From NCBI GenBank assembly GCA_013298075.1, contig JAAFJG010000005.1, positions 1 to 64,000 on the forward strand: 64,000 bases of DNA. Reading direction: 5' to 3'. The translations under genes and the position numbers were made by a program. This DNA comes from Cytophagales bacterium. GTDB lineage: Bacteria > Bacteroidota > Bacteroidia > Cytophagales > Microscillaceae. Below, piece after piece: positions 8,445 through 16,906 of this stretch. The notes beneath the pieces were generated by a model. The model worked only from the letters and a program-made list of their open reading frames with translations. It made no database searches and was not told the DNA's origin. The number at the start of each line of letters is the position of its first letter. Position 1 is the first letter of the stretch.

Positions 8445-9077
8445 TTATTTTCGCCCATAATCTGCAGGAATCTGTCCCCAATTTTCTGTGTCCCATTTCA
8501 AAATCGGTACTCTAAATGTATTCGTTTTGAGCCATTCTAAAGCCCTATCTACTTGGCTGAACAATGGCTCATTTTTTTTGGTGCGTTCTTGGGTAGTCTT
8601 GATTTGTATTTTTCGAACCCAACTCATCGCAGTCAAAGAATCGGAATAAATAGGGAGATGAATTTGATTTTTTTCGAACCAAGCCAAAGCATATACCAAT
8701 GCTAAAAATTCTCCCAAATTATTGGTGCCATCTTCTAAATTCCCTTGCGAAAAAATAATTTCTTTTGTGGCAGTATTTACACCTCTATATTCTACCATAC
8801 CCGGATTTCCACTACAAGCTGCATCAACAGAAATACTTTCCAAAATAGGAAAAGTATTATTTTTATTAGTTATAGTATTTTCTTTTTTTTTATCTTTTTT
8901 TTTTGTAATAGATGCTTGATAAGGTTTTTGAAATGCTTGTTCTGCTTCATTTTTAGTAGCAAATGATTTGTATTTGGCATCTGCAAAACCATCAATTTGA
9001 GCCTTACAATCATTCCAATTTTCAAAAATACCTGTTTTTTTTCCTTTCCAAACTACATAAAATTTTTGTTTTGCCAT
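8445..9077 (-). CDS. ribonuclease H family protein with viroplasmin domain
   Basis: 210 residues from the ATG at 9077. Residues 5-50 (KFYVVWKGKKTGIFENWNDCKAQIDGF) form the viroplasmin/hybrid-binding domain that grips RNA-DNA duplexes. A Lys-rich linker follows. The RNase H fold holds the acidic residues D85 (SVDAACSGNPG), E123 (NLGEFLALVYAL), D146 (YSDSLTAM) and D206 (PADYGRK). It should remove RNA from RNA-DNA hybrids during replication. The frame is open to 9137, but the ATG at 9077 matches family starts and follows a TATTTTTG box at 9115-9122. Confidence 0.9.
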   Translation of the reverse strand: MAKQKFYVVWKGKKTGIFENWNDCKAQIDGFADAKYKSFATKNEAEQAFQKPYQASITKKKDKKKENTITNKNNTFPILESISVDAACSGNPGMVEYRGVNTATKEIIFSQGNLEDGTNNLGEFLALVYALAWFEKNQIHLPIYSDSLTAMSWVRKIQIKTTQERTKKNEPLFSQVDRALEWLKTNTFRVPILKWDTENWGQIPADYGRK

Positions 9078-9114
9078 TGTGAATATATGATAAAAAATAG
9101 TTGTTATTTCAGCA

Positions 9115-9122
9115 CAAAAATA
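9115..9122 (-). promoter_or_regulatory. -7 promoter box TATTTTTG for the RNase H gene
   Basis: A perfect TAnnTTTG on the minus strand, 37 bases before the ATG at 9077. Confidence 0.45.
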
Positions 9123-9161
9123 CTGCTTTTTATCCAAAAAAACAAAGCAATTTATTTGTTA

Positions 9162-9361
9162 TCAAATTTTATTTTTTCGTATCAATTCTTTGATATATTT
9201 TATTGGTATATCTAAAAGATTTGCTATTTCAGGAATTTTCATACCTTTTGAAAAGCATTTTAATATTATTTCATTTTTGCTTCTTGCTTCGCCTTCTGCT
9301 TTACCTCTTGCTCTTCGGCAGCTTCAAAGTAAGCGTTTTCTACTAATTCTATTATACCCAT
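9162..9361 (-). pseudogene. third, frameshifted copy of the Rpn-like gene tail
   Basis: From the ATG at 9361 the frame reads MGIIELVENAYFEAAE like the ends of the two neighbouring copies. A small insertion then shifts it to a stop. In the next frame ARGKAEGEARSKNEIILKCF...IKYIKELI resumes. The normal stop is lost and the frame ends at 9162. It is the most diverged of three copies and carries a single KAEG unit. It has no N-terminal nuclease domain. Confidence 0.75.
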
Positions 9362-9476
9362 ATTTTTTTGTTGTTTAGTGATAGTACTAATGTTACTATC
9401 TAATTGTTGAGTAACGATATTTTTTTTAATGCTAATATAATTACAAGTAGAATAAAATATTTGACTTAATGAAACT

Positions 9477-9511
9477 AAAAAAGTTATTTTTTTGAATAAA
9501 ATAACTTTTTT
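9477..9511 (-). terminator. intrinsic terminator of tail copy 2
   Basis: AAAAAAGTTATTTT (9477-9490) pairs perfectly with 9498-9511. It lies downstream of the stop at 9572 on the minus strand and ends in a U run. Confidence 0.7.
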
Positions 9512-9571
9512 AAAGTTTGTTCATAATCAATATTTTATATCAGAATTATAGAAAAAATATACAATCGAATT

Positions 9572-9811
9572 TTATTTTTTACCTATCAATTCTTTGATAT
9601 ATTCTATTGGTATATCTAAAAGATTTGCTATTTCAGGAATTTTCATACCTTTTGAAAAGCATTTTAATATCATTTCATTTTTGGCTCTTGCTTCGCCTTC
9701 TGCTTTACCTTCTGCTTTACCTTCTGCTTTGCCTTCTGCTTTGCCTTCTGCTTTGCCTCTTGCTTCGGCAGCTTCAAAGTAAGCGTTTTCTACTAATTCT
9801 ATTATACCCAT
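9572..9811 (-). pseudogene. second copy of the Rpn-like gene tail, frame intact
   Basis: 79 codons from MGIIELVENAYFEAAEARG through five tandem KAEG units to KNEMILKCFSKGMKIPEIANLLDIPIEYIKELIGKK. It is nearly identical to residues 245-306 of the full gene at 10020-10940 apart from the number of KAEG repeats. It lacks the catalytic region and a recognisable promoter, so it is probably a silent duplicate. It could serve as a recombination donor for the active gene's C-terminus. Confidence 0.7.
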
Positions 9812-9925
9812 ATTTTTTTGTTGTTTAGTGATAGTATAATATTACTATTTAATTATTGAGTAATGATATTTTTTTTAATACCAATATAATTACAAGTAGA
9901 ATAAAATATTTGACACAATGAAACT

Positions 9926-9960
9926 AAAAAAGTTATTTTTTTGAATAAAATAACTTTTTT
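9926..9960 (-). terminator. intrinsic terminator of the full Rpn-like gene
   Basis: AAAAAAGTTATTTT (9926-9939) pairs with 9947-9960, identical to the hairpin at 9477-9511, downstream of the stop at 10020. Confidence 0.75.
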
Positions 9961-10019
9961 AAAGTTAGTTCATAATCAATGTTTTATATCAGAATTATAG
10001 AAAAATATACAATCAAATT

Positions 10020-10940
10020 TTATTTTTTACCTATCAATTCTTTGATATATTCTATTGGTATATCTAAAAGATTTGCTATTTCAGGAATTTTCATACCTTT
10101 TGAAAAGCATTTTAATATCATTTCATTTTTGCCCTCATCTTTACCTTCCGCTTTGCCTCTTGCTTCGGCAGCTTCAAAGTAAGCGTTTTCTACTAATTCT
10201 ATTATGCCCATATTTTTTTGTTGTTTAGTGATAGTACTAATATTACTATCTAATTGTTGAGTAACGATATTTTCTTTAATGCTAATATAATTGTAAATAA
10301 AATATAAAATTTTTTTGACTTTTGCATCATTATATCCTGCCTCTACTAAGTCTTTTATCAAATTTGTTTTCCATTTTAGTTGTGCTGCATCTGTTTTGGA
10401 GTCTTTATCTAAGGCTTTTCGCACTGCTAACATTATGTAACTAAAAATATTATCTTTGATAAAAAGTGTATTAAGAGGTTTTTTCAATATTTTGAATGTT
10501 AAAAATTTATACACTAAGTTTACTGTTTCATTTTTATAAACAAACTGAGACGGCTCATAACTTTTATTTTCATCACTATACAAAGCAAAGGTCATAATAT
10601 TTTGAGAAGAATATCTATCAAAAAGTCTATAAAAAGTTACAAACATTCTTTCTGAAAAATTATCATCTTTATAACCTTGTACTTCTATATGAAAATAAAT
10701 AACTTTTTCTAACCCATTTTTCAAAAAAACTTTGATAAGTTTGTCTGCTCTTTTTAAGCCCAAAGCCGTTTTATCTTGAATTTTTGCTAATTCTGTGTCC
10801 AAAAACTCACAAGGTTTGTTCATATCTACGTTATTTTTTACCCAATCAGGTAAAAAATAAGCCATAAACTCAAAAGAAAAATCTTCAATAATTGATTTCC
10901 AAAGTAAATCTTTACTAATTTCAACGATGTTATTTGCCAT
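10020..10940 (-). CDS. Rpn-like PD-(D/E)XK nuclease / putative transposase
   Basis: 306 residues. The N-terminal two thirds match the Rpn/PDDEXK_2 group: SFEFMAYFLPDWV, then a nuclease core with D in GLKRADKLIKVF and E-x-Q in IYFHIEVQGYKD, followed by MFVTFYRLFDRY. The C-terminal part is a charged stretch with KAEG-like repeats (EARGKAEGKDEGKNE) and a short helical motif, MILKCFSKGMKIPEIANLLDIPIEYIKELI, common at the ends of these proteins. Family members are linked to RecA-independent recombination or act as transposase relatives; the role in this organism is unknown. Two tandem copies of its tail lie immediately downstream. Confidence 0.8.
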   Translation of the reverse strand: MANNIVEISKDLLWKSIIEDFSFEFMAYFLPDWVKNNVDMNKPCEFLDTELAKIQDKTALGLKRADKLIKVFLKNGLEKVIYFHIEVQGYKDDNFSERMFVTFYRLFDRYSSQNIMTFALYSDENKSYEPSQFVYKNETVNLVYKFLTFKILKKPLNTLFIKDNIFSYIMLAVRKALDKDSKTDAAQLKWKTNLIKDLVEAGYNDAKVKKILYFIYNYISIKENIVTQQLDSNISTITKQQKNMGIIELVENAYFEAAEARGKAEGKDEGKNEMILKCFSKGMKIPEIANLLDIPIEYIKELIGKK

Positions 10941-11022
10941 TTTTTATTTTTTTTCTTATTTATAACGGAAAATAATGTATTTTAGTTTTTTTGATTAAAC
11001 ATTTTTTTGAAACTTGTGCATT

Positions 11023-12486
11023 TTATTTTTTATCCTTATTTTGTATTATATCAATTTCATCGATACCAAAATAACCAGCAATATTTCTATTATAATAAAA
11101 ATCTTTATGTTTAAAATCTTCGTGAAATAAAAAAATTGATTTTAATGCTTTAGGAGTTTGCTCTAATTTGATTGATTTTTCTTTTCTTTTTACGGCTTCT
11201 TGAATTTCTATAAATCTTTTTTGATTAAAATTGGCATATTTCGGAGCGACTAAAAATATTTCATAATAAGCTGAATTAACTAAATAAGCACTTGGCATTA
11301 TCATCAAAATAATCAAAAACAACATAATATTTTTAGATATATTTTTATAATTTGATACAAATACTATCATAATATTATCATCAATTTTATTTGCTTTAAA
11401 AATATATGAAGCTAAAATTTGCAGGTTGCAAAAAAACAATATTAAAAACAATAAATATAACAAACTTTGAACTCTTGGTATTTGATAATGTCCTAATCGT
11501 ACATTCAAGGCATATATCAACCAAAACAACATAAAAGATAAAAAAACAAAGAAAAATGGGTGAATTATTTTTTGAATATTTAGTTTAAAATTGATATGAA
11601 TTTGATAAAAAATAGGTATAAAAACGAAAGATAGTATCCATAGTGAGCCATTATTTAACCAATTTCCTACATCAGAAATAGTAAAATACAACGTTAAAAT
11701 GATTAGTTTGAGAATCGGTTTTTGTGCATAAAAATCTAAATTTTGTCCGCTTGTATCTATCGCATTTAGTCTTGCAAAATTACCGGGCGCAGATATCATC
11801 ACACAAGAAGCGATAAAAGCAATCACTAATAAATAAAAAATAGGATTACATATTTTTTTAGTATTTATATAATGATGTGTCCAAAGAAAAAATAAAATTG
11901 CTCCATGAAAAACAACCAATAATTCGTGACAACCAATCACAATTATATTCAAAAGTTGTAAAAAAATATACAAAAATATATTGTATTTTGATGTATCAAA
12001 TAAGTATCGAAATAAAAAACTATAAAAAATAAATAAAAAAATAATAGGCAAAAAGTAAGCATTTGCACCCACAAACCAATATAAAAATTCACTCAAAGAT
12101 GGTATCGCATATAAAATAAATGCAAAGAAAAAAGTGGCGTATAAAAATGAAGATTCTGTTATTTTTGAGGTATTAGTTTGTAATATATTTTTAAAAAAAT
12201 AATATAAAACTCCCCAAAATGATAGTAAAAATGATATAGTGATTATTTTTAATCCTATCATAGCCATATTAAAATCATATTTTAATGGATTAAGAAAATA
12301 AGCAGTGGTAACGACAAAATATCTTCCTGTAAAATTAAAATAATATTTACTAAAAAAAGCACTAAGTCCTTCTTTGCTTGACATAGCAAAATGAAAATCA
12401 TCATTTTGAGGTTGAATATAAAAAGCCAACACAAAAAAAGGTAAAATAAGAATAATTAAACCAAAATATATTACTTGTTTTTTCAT
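11023..12486 (-). CDS. multi-pass membrane protein, DUF6056-like
   Basis: 487 residues with about ten to twelve hydrophobic segments. It starts with a membrane anchor followed by YIQPQNDDFHFAMSS and FNFTGRYFV, and has a later loop VMISAPGNFARLNAID. The pattern (DD after the first helix, a GR motif, SAPGN.AR in a middle loop) resembles DUF6056 and related GT-C-type lipid-linked glycosyltransferases such as GtrII. A role in surface glycan modification is inferred only. MITE copy 2 ends about 20 bases before its start codon and may have replaced its native promoter. Confidence 0.6.
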   Translation of the reverse strand: MKKQVIYFGLIILILPFFVLAFYIQPQNDDFHFAMSSKEGLSAFFSKYYFNFTGRYFVVTTAYFLNPLKYDFNMAMIGLKIITISFLLSFWGVLYYFFKNILQTNTSKITESSFLYATFFFAFILYAIPSLSEFLYWFVGANAYFLPIIFLFIFYSFLFRYLFDTSKYNIFLYIFLQLLNIIVIGCHELLVVFHGAILFFLWTHHYINTKKICNPIFYLLVIAFIASCVMISAPGNFARLNAIDTSGQNLDFYAQKPILKLIILTLYFTISDVGNWLNNGSLWILSFVFIPIFYQIHINFKLNIQKIIHPFFFVFLSFMLFWLIYALNVRLGHYQIPRVQSLLYLLFLILFFCNLQILASYIFKANKIDDNIMIVFVSNYKNISKNIMLFLIILMIMPSAYLVNSAYYEIFLVAPKYANFNQKRFIEIQEAVKRKEKSIKLEQTPKALKSIFLFHEDFKHKDFYYNRNIAGYFGIDEIDIIQNKDKK

Positions 12487-12506
12487 CTGAAATTTATAGT
12501 TTTTGT

Positions 12507-12673
12507 GAAATTATTGCGAAACTAATTTTACCATAAATAGAAAATATAAATTCGAACAGTACAAAATTTTTCAGCTAAAGCCATATTAAATTTTATATTA
12601 TCCTCCAGATAAATCTGGAGGAAATACAAGAAATATTTTGCAAAAAATAGATTTATTTTTCACATAAATTTTC
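12507..12673 (-). mobile_element. MITE-like element, family A, copy 2
   Basis: About 167 bp with ends GAAATTATTGCGAAA (12507) and CACATAAATTTTC (to 12673) and the perfect central palindrome TCCTCCAGAT-AA-ATCTGGAGGA at 12601-12622. It is the shortest and most diverged of four copies. It fills the gap between the membrane protein and SDR genes. Confidence 0.7.
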
Positions 12674-12690
12674 TAAAAATTACTATCTTT

Positions 12691-13458
12691 CTAAACAGTC
12701 AAACCACCATCAACCGTAATCATAGCCCCAGTAAAATACGCTCCTGCTTCTGCTGCCAACAATAAGGCAATATCTGCCACATCATTTGGTTCGCCAAAAT
12801 GTTGAATAGGTTGTTGTTTTAAAAGTTCTTTGCTGATATATTCGTTATCGGTCAAAGCCTGCGAAAATTTAGTTTTGATCACACCCGGACAAATTGAATT
12901 AACGCGTATATTTTCACCGCCCCATTCTTTTGCCATTACTTTTGTCACCATATTCAAAGACGCTTTTGTTACGCTATAAATACCCAAACCTTGCTCAGGA
13001 GAAAGCCCCGCCACACTGCTAATATTGATAATACTTCCGCCCCCTTTTTTACGCATCAAAGGTTGTGCTAATTGGCACAAATACATCGGACCTTTTACAT
13101 TAACCGCCATCATTTTATCAAACGCATTGAGGTCGGCTTGTAAAACGGGACCAAAAATAGGATTTGTAACCGCATTATTCACCACAATATCTACTCCACC
13201 ATACACTTCTACGGTTTTTTCAATCATTGCTTCGATTTGTTTCATATCGCCCATGTGACAAGCCAATGCCAAAACCTCAATGCCTTCTTGTCTAAATCTT
13301 CGGGCAACTTCTTCGACTGCATCTAATTTTCGGCTGCTGATAACTACTTTTGCACCCGCTTTTCCATACGTATATGCGATGGCTTCGCCAATGCCTTTGC
13401 TTGCCCCTGTGATGATGGCTACTTTGTTTGTGAGGTCAAATCGTTGAGATTGATTCAT
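12691..13458 (-). CDS. short-chain dehydrogenase/reductase
   Basis: 255 residues with the classical SDR pattern: NAD(P)-binding TGASKGIG (17-24), NNAV in place of NNAG, catalytic Ser in INISSVAG (147/148) and YSVTK (Tyr161, Lys165). The C-terminus YFTGAMITVDGGLTV is typical. The closest resemblance is to DHRS4/FabG-like oxidoreductases; the substrate cannot be inferred. Arg43 after the second strand (VVISSRK) suggests NADP preference. It lies 20 bases downstream of the muramidase gene in the same direction and is probably cotranscribed with it. Confidence 0.9.
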   Translation of the reverse strand: MNQSQRFDLTNKVAIITGASKGIGEAIAYTYGKAGAKVVISSRKLDAVEEVARRFRQEGIEVLALACHMGDMKQIEAMIEKTVEVYGGVDIVVNNAVTNPIFGPVLQADLNAFDKMMAVNVKGPMYLCQLAQPLMRKKGGGSIINISSVAGLSPEQGLGIYSVTKASLNMVTKVMAKEWGGENIRVNSICPGVIKTKFSQALTDNEYISKELLKQQPIQHFGEPNDVADIALLLAAEAGAYFTGAMITVDGGLTV

Positions 13459-13478
13459 TTTTTTATTTTTTTTGTATT

Positions 13479-14120
13479 TTATTTTTTAAAAAGTCTAAAT
13501 TTTCGTTTTTCTAATTTTGCTTTTTCCATAAATTCGAGTCCTTTATCAATATAAAATCTATCAAAAGTAATCGGAATTCCGTTGGCTGGCAACGTTTGTC
13601 CTGTGTTATGAATATGAAAAGCCTGCCTAAAATCTCTGTCTTCTAAATATTGTCCGTAATTTTTTTTTGCCCAAATAATACCAAATTTTACAGCATCTTT
13701 TCCTGTCAATTCATCAAGCGTAATGCCCAAAGGAATACAATGATAACCCATAATTTGAAATGGACCCCAAGAAGTAGCCATTTTTTTAAGTGTAGTTTCG
13801 GTCAAAATTTTGAGTTGTTTGGTCGTAAAACGTCCATATCTTTTAGATTTTCCATCTCTGACTTCTTTCAATCGTTTAAAAACGTGTGGTTCATATCGGT
13901 TGCCCGCAGGAAACTCTCCGCCTGATTCTAAAATACAAAGAGATTTAAAATAATGTGCTGGAAGATTGGTTTCAGTACAAATTTTATCGATTTCTTTTTC
14001 GTAATTCGCTTTCATTTTATCCCAAGCACCCAATTTTTTTTCTTCGAATGTAATTTGATACAGCCAATATAGGACTAAAAAAAAGAAAATCCAAAAAAAT
14101 AAATTGTATATCCAACGCAT
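13479..14120 (-). CDS. membrane-anchored N-acetylmuramidase-family protein
   Basis: 213 residues. A single N-terminal membrane helix (about 4-22) is followed by a domain resembling the N-acetylmuramidase family first seen in phage endolysins. It shows LCILESGGEFPAGNRYEPHVFKRL, with the likely catalytic Glu65, and MATSWGPFQIMGYH. The usual peptidoglycan-binding domain is absent. It probably cleaves peptidoglycan in the periplasm as part of wall remodelling, or is a domesticated prophage lysin; no other phage genes are nearby. Confidence 0.78.
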   Translation of the reverse strand: MRWIYNLFFWIFFFLVLYWLYQITFEEKKLGAWDKMKANYEKEIDKICTETNLPAHYFKSLCILESGGEFPAGNRYEPHVFKRLKEVRDGKSKRYGRFTTKQLKILTETTLKKMATSWGPFQIMGYHCIPLGITLDELTGKDAVKFGIIWAKKNYGQYLEDRDFRQAFHIHNTGQTLPANGIPITFDRFYIDKGLEFMEKAKLEKRKFRLFKK

Positions 14121-14258
14121 TTTACTTAAAAAAAATATTAATCAATGTTTTTTTACTAATTATTTTTACATTATTTTCCTACTCTTCACAAAAATTTTAT
14201 TCTTATAAAACGGATTTTTATACAAAAAATTATGTTTTTGATGCTACAAAAATAAAAC

Positions 14259-14300
14259 ATTCCCTCAAAGATAGCAAATAATAACTATATTTGAGGGAAT
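14259..14300 (-). terminator. intrinsic terminator after the TolC-like gene
   Basis: ATTCCCTCAAA (14259-14269) pairs perfectly with TTTGAGGGAAT (14290-14300), with an inner ATAG/CTAT stem. On the minus strand it is followed by GTTTTATTTTT. Confidence 0.75.
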
Positions 14301-14368
14301 ATTTTTTGTAAAATATTGATTATCAATACATTAAATAATAAAAAATATCAATTATTTTTCTGATTAGA

Positions 14369-15844
14369 TTAGTTCAAAGGTTTTCCTTGATAAAAATCTA
14401 ACACTTTTTTTCTGAATAAATAATCATATTTAGAACGAATTAAATCGGTAGCCGCATTATCGCGATTGATGCGGGCAATCGTAAAATCTGCCAAATTTGA
14501 TGCTCCCGCATTGTATCTTTTTTCTTGAATAGCAAAAGATTGTTGTTGTGCTTCTGCCTGCGTAGAGCGTGCTGTGTAAGTATTATAAGCCGAAAGTGCG
14601 TCAGTATAAGCCTGCTCAATCGTTTGTCTTAATTGATTACGCACCAATTTCGATTGTAATTCTGCATTGCGTAAATTCACTCTTGAGTTAGCAATATTAT
14701 TTTTTACTTGTCCTTGATTAAAAATCGGAATATTCAAAGAAAATCCAATTTGTTGACGAAAGTTATCCGAAACTTGCTCTCTAAAACGATAATCTTCCAC
14801 CGTTCTCGTACCCGAAAAAATCAAAGAATTAACAGGAAAATTTGGGTCATTGTTCACAAAACCAATCGTTTGTAAGGAAACAGAAGGCACAAAACCATAT
14901 TTTTTAGTGGCATTCGAATAACCCGAAAATAAAGTTCCATTCAAAGTCAAAGTCGGATACATACCTGCTCTCGCAATTTCTATGCTATACATTCTACTTC
15001 TAATCGTTTCGTCTGCACTTTTGATATTGGGCATTGCTCCCTCCGCACTTTGATAAATTTGTGCAGGCGTTTCAGCAATTTGTGTTACTTGTAAATTATC
15101 AATATTAACACTTTCAATATCAAAATTATTATCAGCAGGCATATTCATTTGTTGTTGCAAACGAACTTTTGCTAATAAAATTTGATTATTCGCATTCGTT
15201 ACCGCTAATTGATTATTTGCCAAAGTTGCTTTCAAATTGATTAAATCACCTTCTGCGACTGCTCCCGCTTTAAATAATTTTTCTGTTCTTTCTAATTGTG
15301 TTTGCGTAGAATTTACGTTTTTATCCGCCACGACTAATAATTCTTTTGCTTGCAACACATTCAAATATTCCAAAGCAACATTCAAAGAAACCGTATAACG
15401 TGATTGTTCTGCATTTAATTTTGAAATTTCAATTTCTTTTTGATTACGTCTGATAGTGTTTTTGGTCTGAAAACCATTGAACAAATTTACGCTTGCTTGC
15501 AAAGCAAAGTTATTCGAATTTACTTGTTGATTCACGAATTGATTAGTAAATGGATCTACTGAACGACCAAAATTGTAGTTTTGAGAAGCATTGGCATTCA
15601 AAGTTGGGTATCTTACCATTTTAGATTGCTCCAAATTATTTTCGTTACTTTGTATCAATAAATCATTTTGCATAATTATAATATTATTTTTTTGTGCAAA
15701 ATCGATACAAGTTTGTAAATTCCAAACATTTGTAATAGGTTTTTCTTGTGCATTTGCTTTTTTTGTACCAATAAACAACCAAACACAAATAAGGAAAAGC
15801 CAAGGTAAAATATAAGAATGATTTGATTTTTTTAAATTTTTCAT
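14369..15844 (-). CDS. TolC-family outer-membrane efflux protein
   Basis: 491 residues. A signal peptide ends near ANAQEKP. Two repeated long helical hairpin regions follow, each with the TolC-type ARxxxxP-like motif (EQSKMVRYPTLNANASQNYNFG; IEIARAGMYPTLTLNGTLFSGY) and the coiled-coil ladders NVALEYLNVLQAKELLVVADKNV and RQTIEQAYTDALSAYNTYTARSTQAEAQQ. It would form the outer-membrane duct of a type I secretion or RND efflux system. Inner-membrane partners are not adjacent. Length is normal. Confidence 0.93.
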   Translation of the reverse strand: MKNLKKSNHSYILPWLFLICVWLFIGTKKANAQEKPITNVWNLQTCIDFAQKNNIIIMQNDLLIQSNENNLEQSKMVRYPTLNANASQNYNFGRSVDPFTNQFVNQQVNSNNFALQASVNLFNGFQTKNTIRRNQKEIEISKLNAEQSRYTVSLNVALEYLNVLQAKELLVVADKNVNSTQTQLERTEKLFKAGAVAEGDLINLKATLANNQLAVTNANNQILLAKVRLQQQMNMPADNNFDIESVNIDNLQVTQIAETPAQIYQSAEGAMPNIKSADETIRSRMYSIEIARAGMYPTLTLNGTLFSGYSNATKKYGFVPSVSLQTIGFVNNDPNFPVNSLIFSGTRTVEDYRFREQVSDNFRQQIGFSLNIPIFNQGQVKNNIANSRVNLRNAELQSKLVRNQLRQTIEQAYTDALSAYNTYTARSTQAEAQQQSFAIQEKRYNAGASNLADFTIARINRDNAATDLIRSKYDYLFRKKVLDFYQGKPLN

Positions 15845-16132
15845 AAAAAAAATAATTTTAAAAAATGGATATATGTTGTATAATGCGTTACGCAGTAATT
15901 ATATTTTTATTTGTGAAAAAATAAAGAAAAATATTACAAAAAAACGAAAAAAAATATTTTTTATATAATTCTATGTAAAAACAACTACTATGTAATACAT
16001 ATAACTAAAAAGAAATAAAAAAGTTTCAAAAATTGATTTTTTTTTTATTTATTTTGATTTTTAGGGGACATATTAGATAAATTAACATAAAATTTTATTC
16101 AAAGCAAAACATTTTTATTGAAATGGTTGTTA
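15845..16132 (+). other. AT-rich intergenic region without recognised features
   Basis: Between the TolC-like gene and the 138-bp repeat there are only short, stop-rich frames and A/T runs. No promoter box with a clear downstream gene is evident. It probably contains the promoter of the TolC-like gene, but no consensus box could be placed. Confidence 0.5.
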
Positions 16133-16270
16133 CAATATGGGTGACATAGTTGTAAAGGCTATAAAGGCTTAAATTTAGTATAAAAGATTTTTTTGTATTT
16201 AAAACATTAATTAAAAATAGATACGACAAATTCCCGTAAGTATTTTTTATTCATTTAACCAGATACTAAA
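16133..16270 (+). repeat. 138-bp direct repeat, left copy
   Basis: From CAATATGGGTGACATAGTTG to CTAAA this segment matches 19600-19737 base for base except three substitutions that I can see. The two copies bracket a 3.3-kb block of a regulator and surface-protein genes. No reading frame spans the repeat. Confidence 0.85.
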
Positions 16271-16381
16271 ATTTAAAAGTATTGAAAAATGCCTTAATCA
16301 TCTTTAAATAGCCTTTTTATTTTAAATTCAAAATGTCACTCATATTGGTTGTTATGTTATCAAAAAAACGAAAAACTAAAA

Positions 16382-16791
16382 ATGAAAATTTTATTAGACG
16401 AACTTTTTTTATTAAAAATACAAAAACAAGTGCATCAGTTATTAAAAAGTAAAAATAAATACTTTGAAAATACGACTAATTTAGCATCTCCTTATATGGA
16501 TTGGAAGCTATCAGATTTTGAAAATTTATCAGAAATAATAAATAGTAAAACTATTATGGGGGGGGTAAAAATATAATTAGTTCCTCAACATTACAGCGAA
16601 TTTTTGGGCATAAAGATAAAAACAAATCTTTCAAAATACAGCCAAAAAACAAACAAATACTTGCTTTATTTTTGGAATATGAATGTTGGGAAAAGTTAGA
16701 ATTAGCATTATTTCATCTGCTTTCTGATAAAATTGTATTAGATATTGAAGTTAGAAAAAAAGTCAGCCAAATATTAATCGATATTGTGTGA
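16382..16791 (+). pseudogene. regulator-like protein interrupted at a G8 tract
   Basis: The first frame starts MKILLDELFLLKIQKQVHQLL, continues MDWKLSDFENLSEIINSKTIMGG, and stops at 16576 just after eight consecutive G (16558-16565). In another frame, reached by adding one G or losing two, it goes on ISSSTLQRIFGHKDKNKSF...ILALFLEYECWEKLELAL and ends at 16791. Together this is the pattern W.LSDF..LSE.I..KT...IS.STL.RIFGH.....LALFL.Y..W found at the start of many Bacteroidota helix-turn-helix proteins. It is either a dead gene or one switched by slippage in the G tract. An in-frame TTG at 16349 is a poorer start. Confidence 0.65.
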
Positions 16792-16856
16792 TAAAGTGTT
16801 GATAATCAATGCAATAAAAATATTCGATTTGGCTGAAATTAGTTTTTAAGATGCTT

Positions 16857-16864
16857 TAATTTTG
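16857..16864 (+). promoter_or_regulatory. -7 promoter box TAATTTTG with leader hairpin
   Basis: TAATTTTG lies 42 bases before the lipoprotein start. The leader contains a 7-bp hairpin, CTTAACA (16870-16876) with TGTTAAG (16882-16888). Confidence 0.5.
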
Positions 16865-16906
16865 CACCACTTAACAAATAGTGTTAAGCAACTTAAAAAA
16901 TAAAAA

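Larger units (their letters stand above)
9181..10310 (-). repeat. tandem triplication of the 3' end of the Rpn-like gene
   Basis: Three direct units begin with ATCAATTCTTTGATATA at 9181, 9585 and 10033 (spacing 404 and 448 bases). Units 1 and 2 include the gene tail, about 130 bases beyond it, and a hairpin terminator. In unit 3 the homology runs into the intact gene near 10310. The spacing difference is due mainly to the number of 12-base KAEG-coding repeats. This is the signature of tandem duplication followed by decay of the outer copies. Confidence 0.85.

Noticed and set aside
9690-9770. Short tandem repeats resembling a CRISPR array
   Set aside because: They are 12-base units coding KAEG within a protein frame, with no spacers.
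11023-12486. Membrane protein as an O-antigen ligase or polymerase
   Set aside because: It lacks a large periplasmic loop with the usual ligase residues; the DD, GR and SAPGN motifs fit DUF6056/GT-C better.
13479-14120. Muramidase as evidence of a prophage
   Set aside because: No other phage genes, integrase or attachment sites are nearby, and the protein has a membrane anchor.
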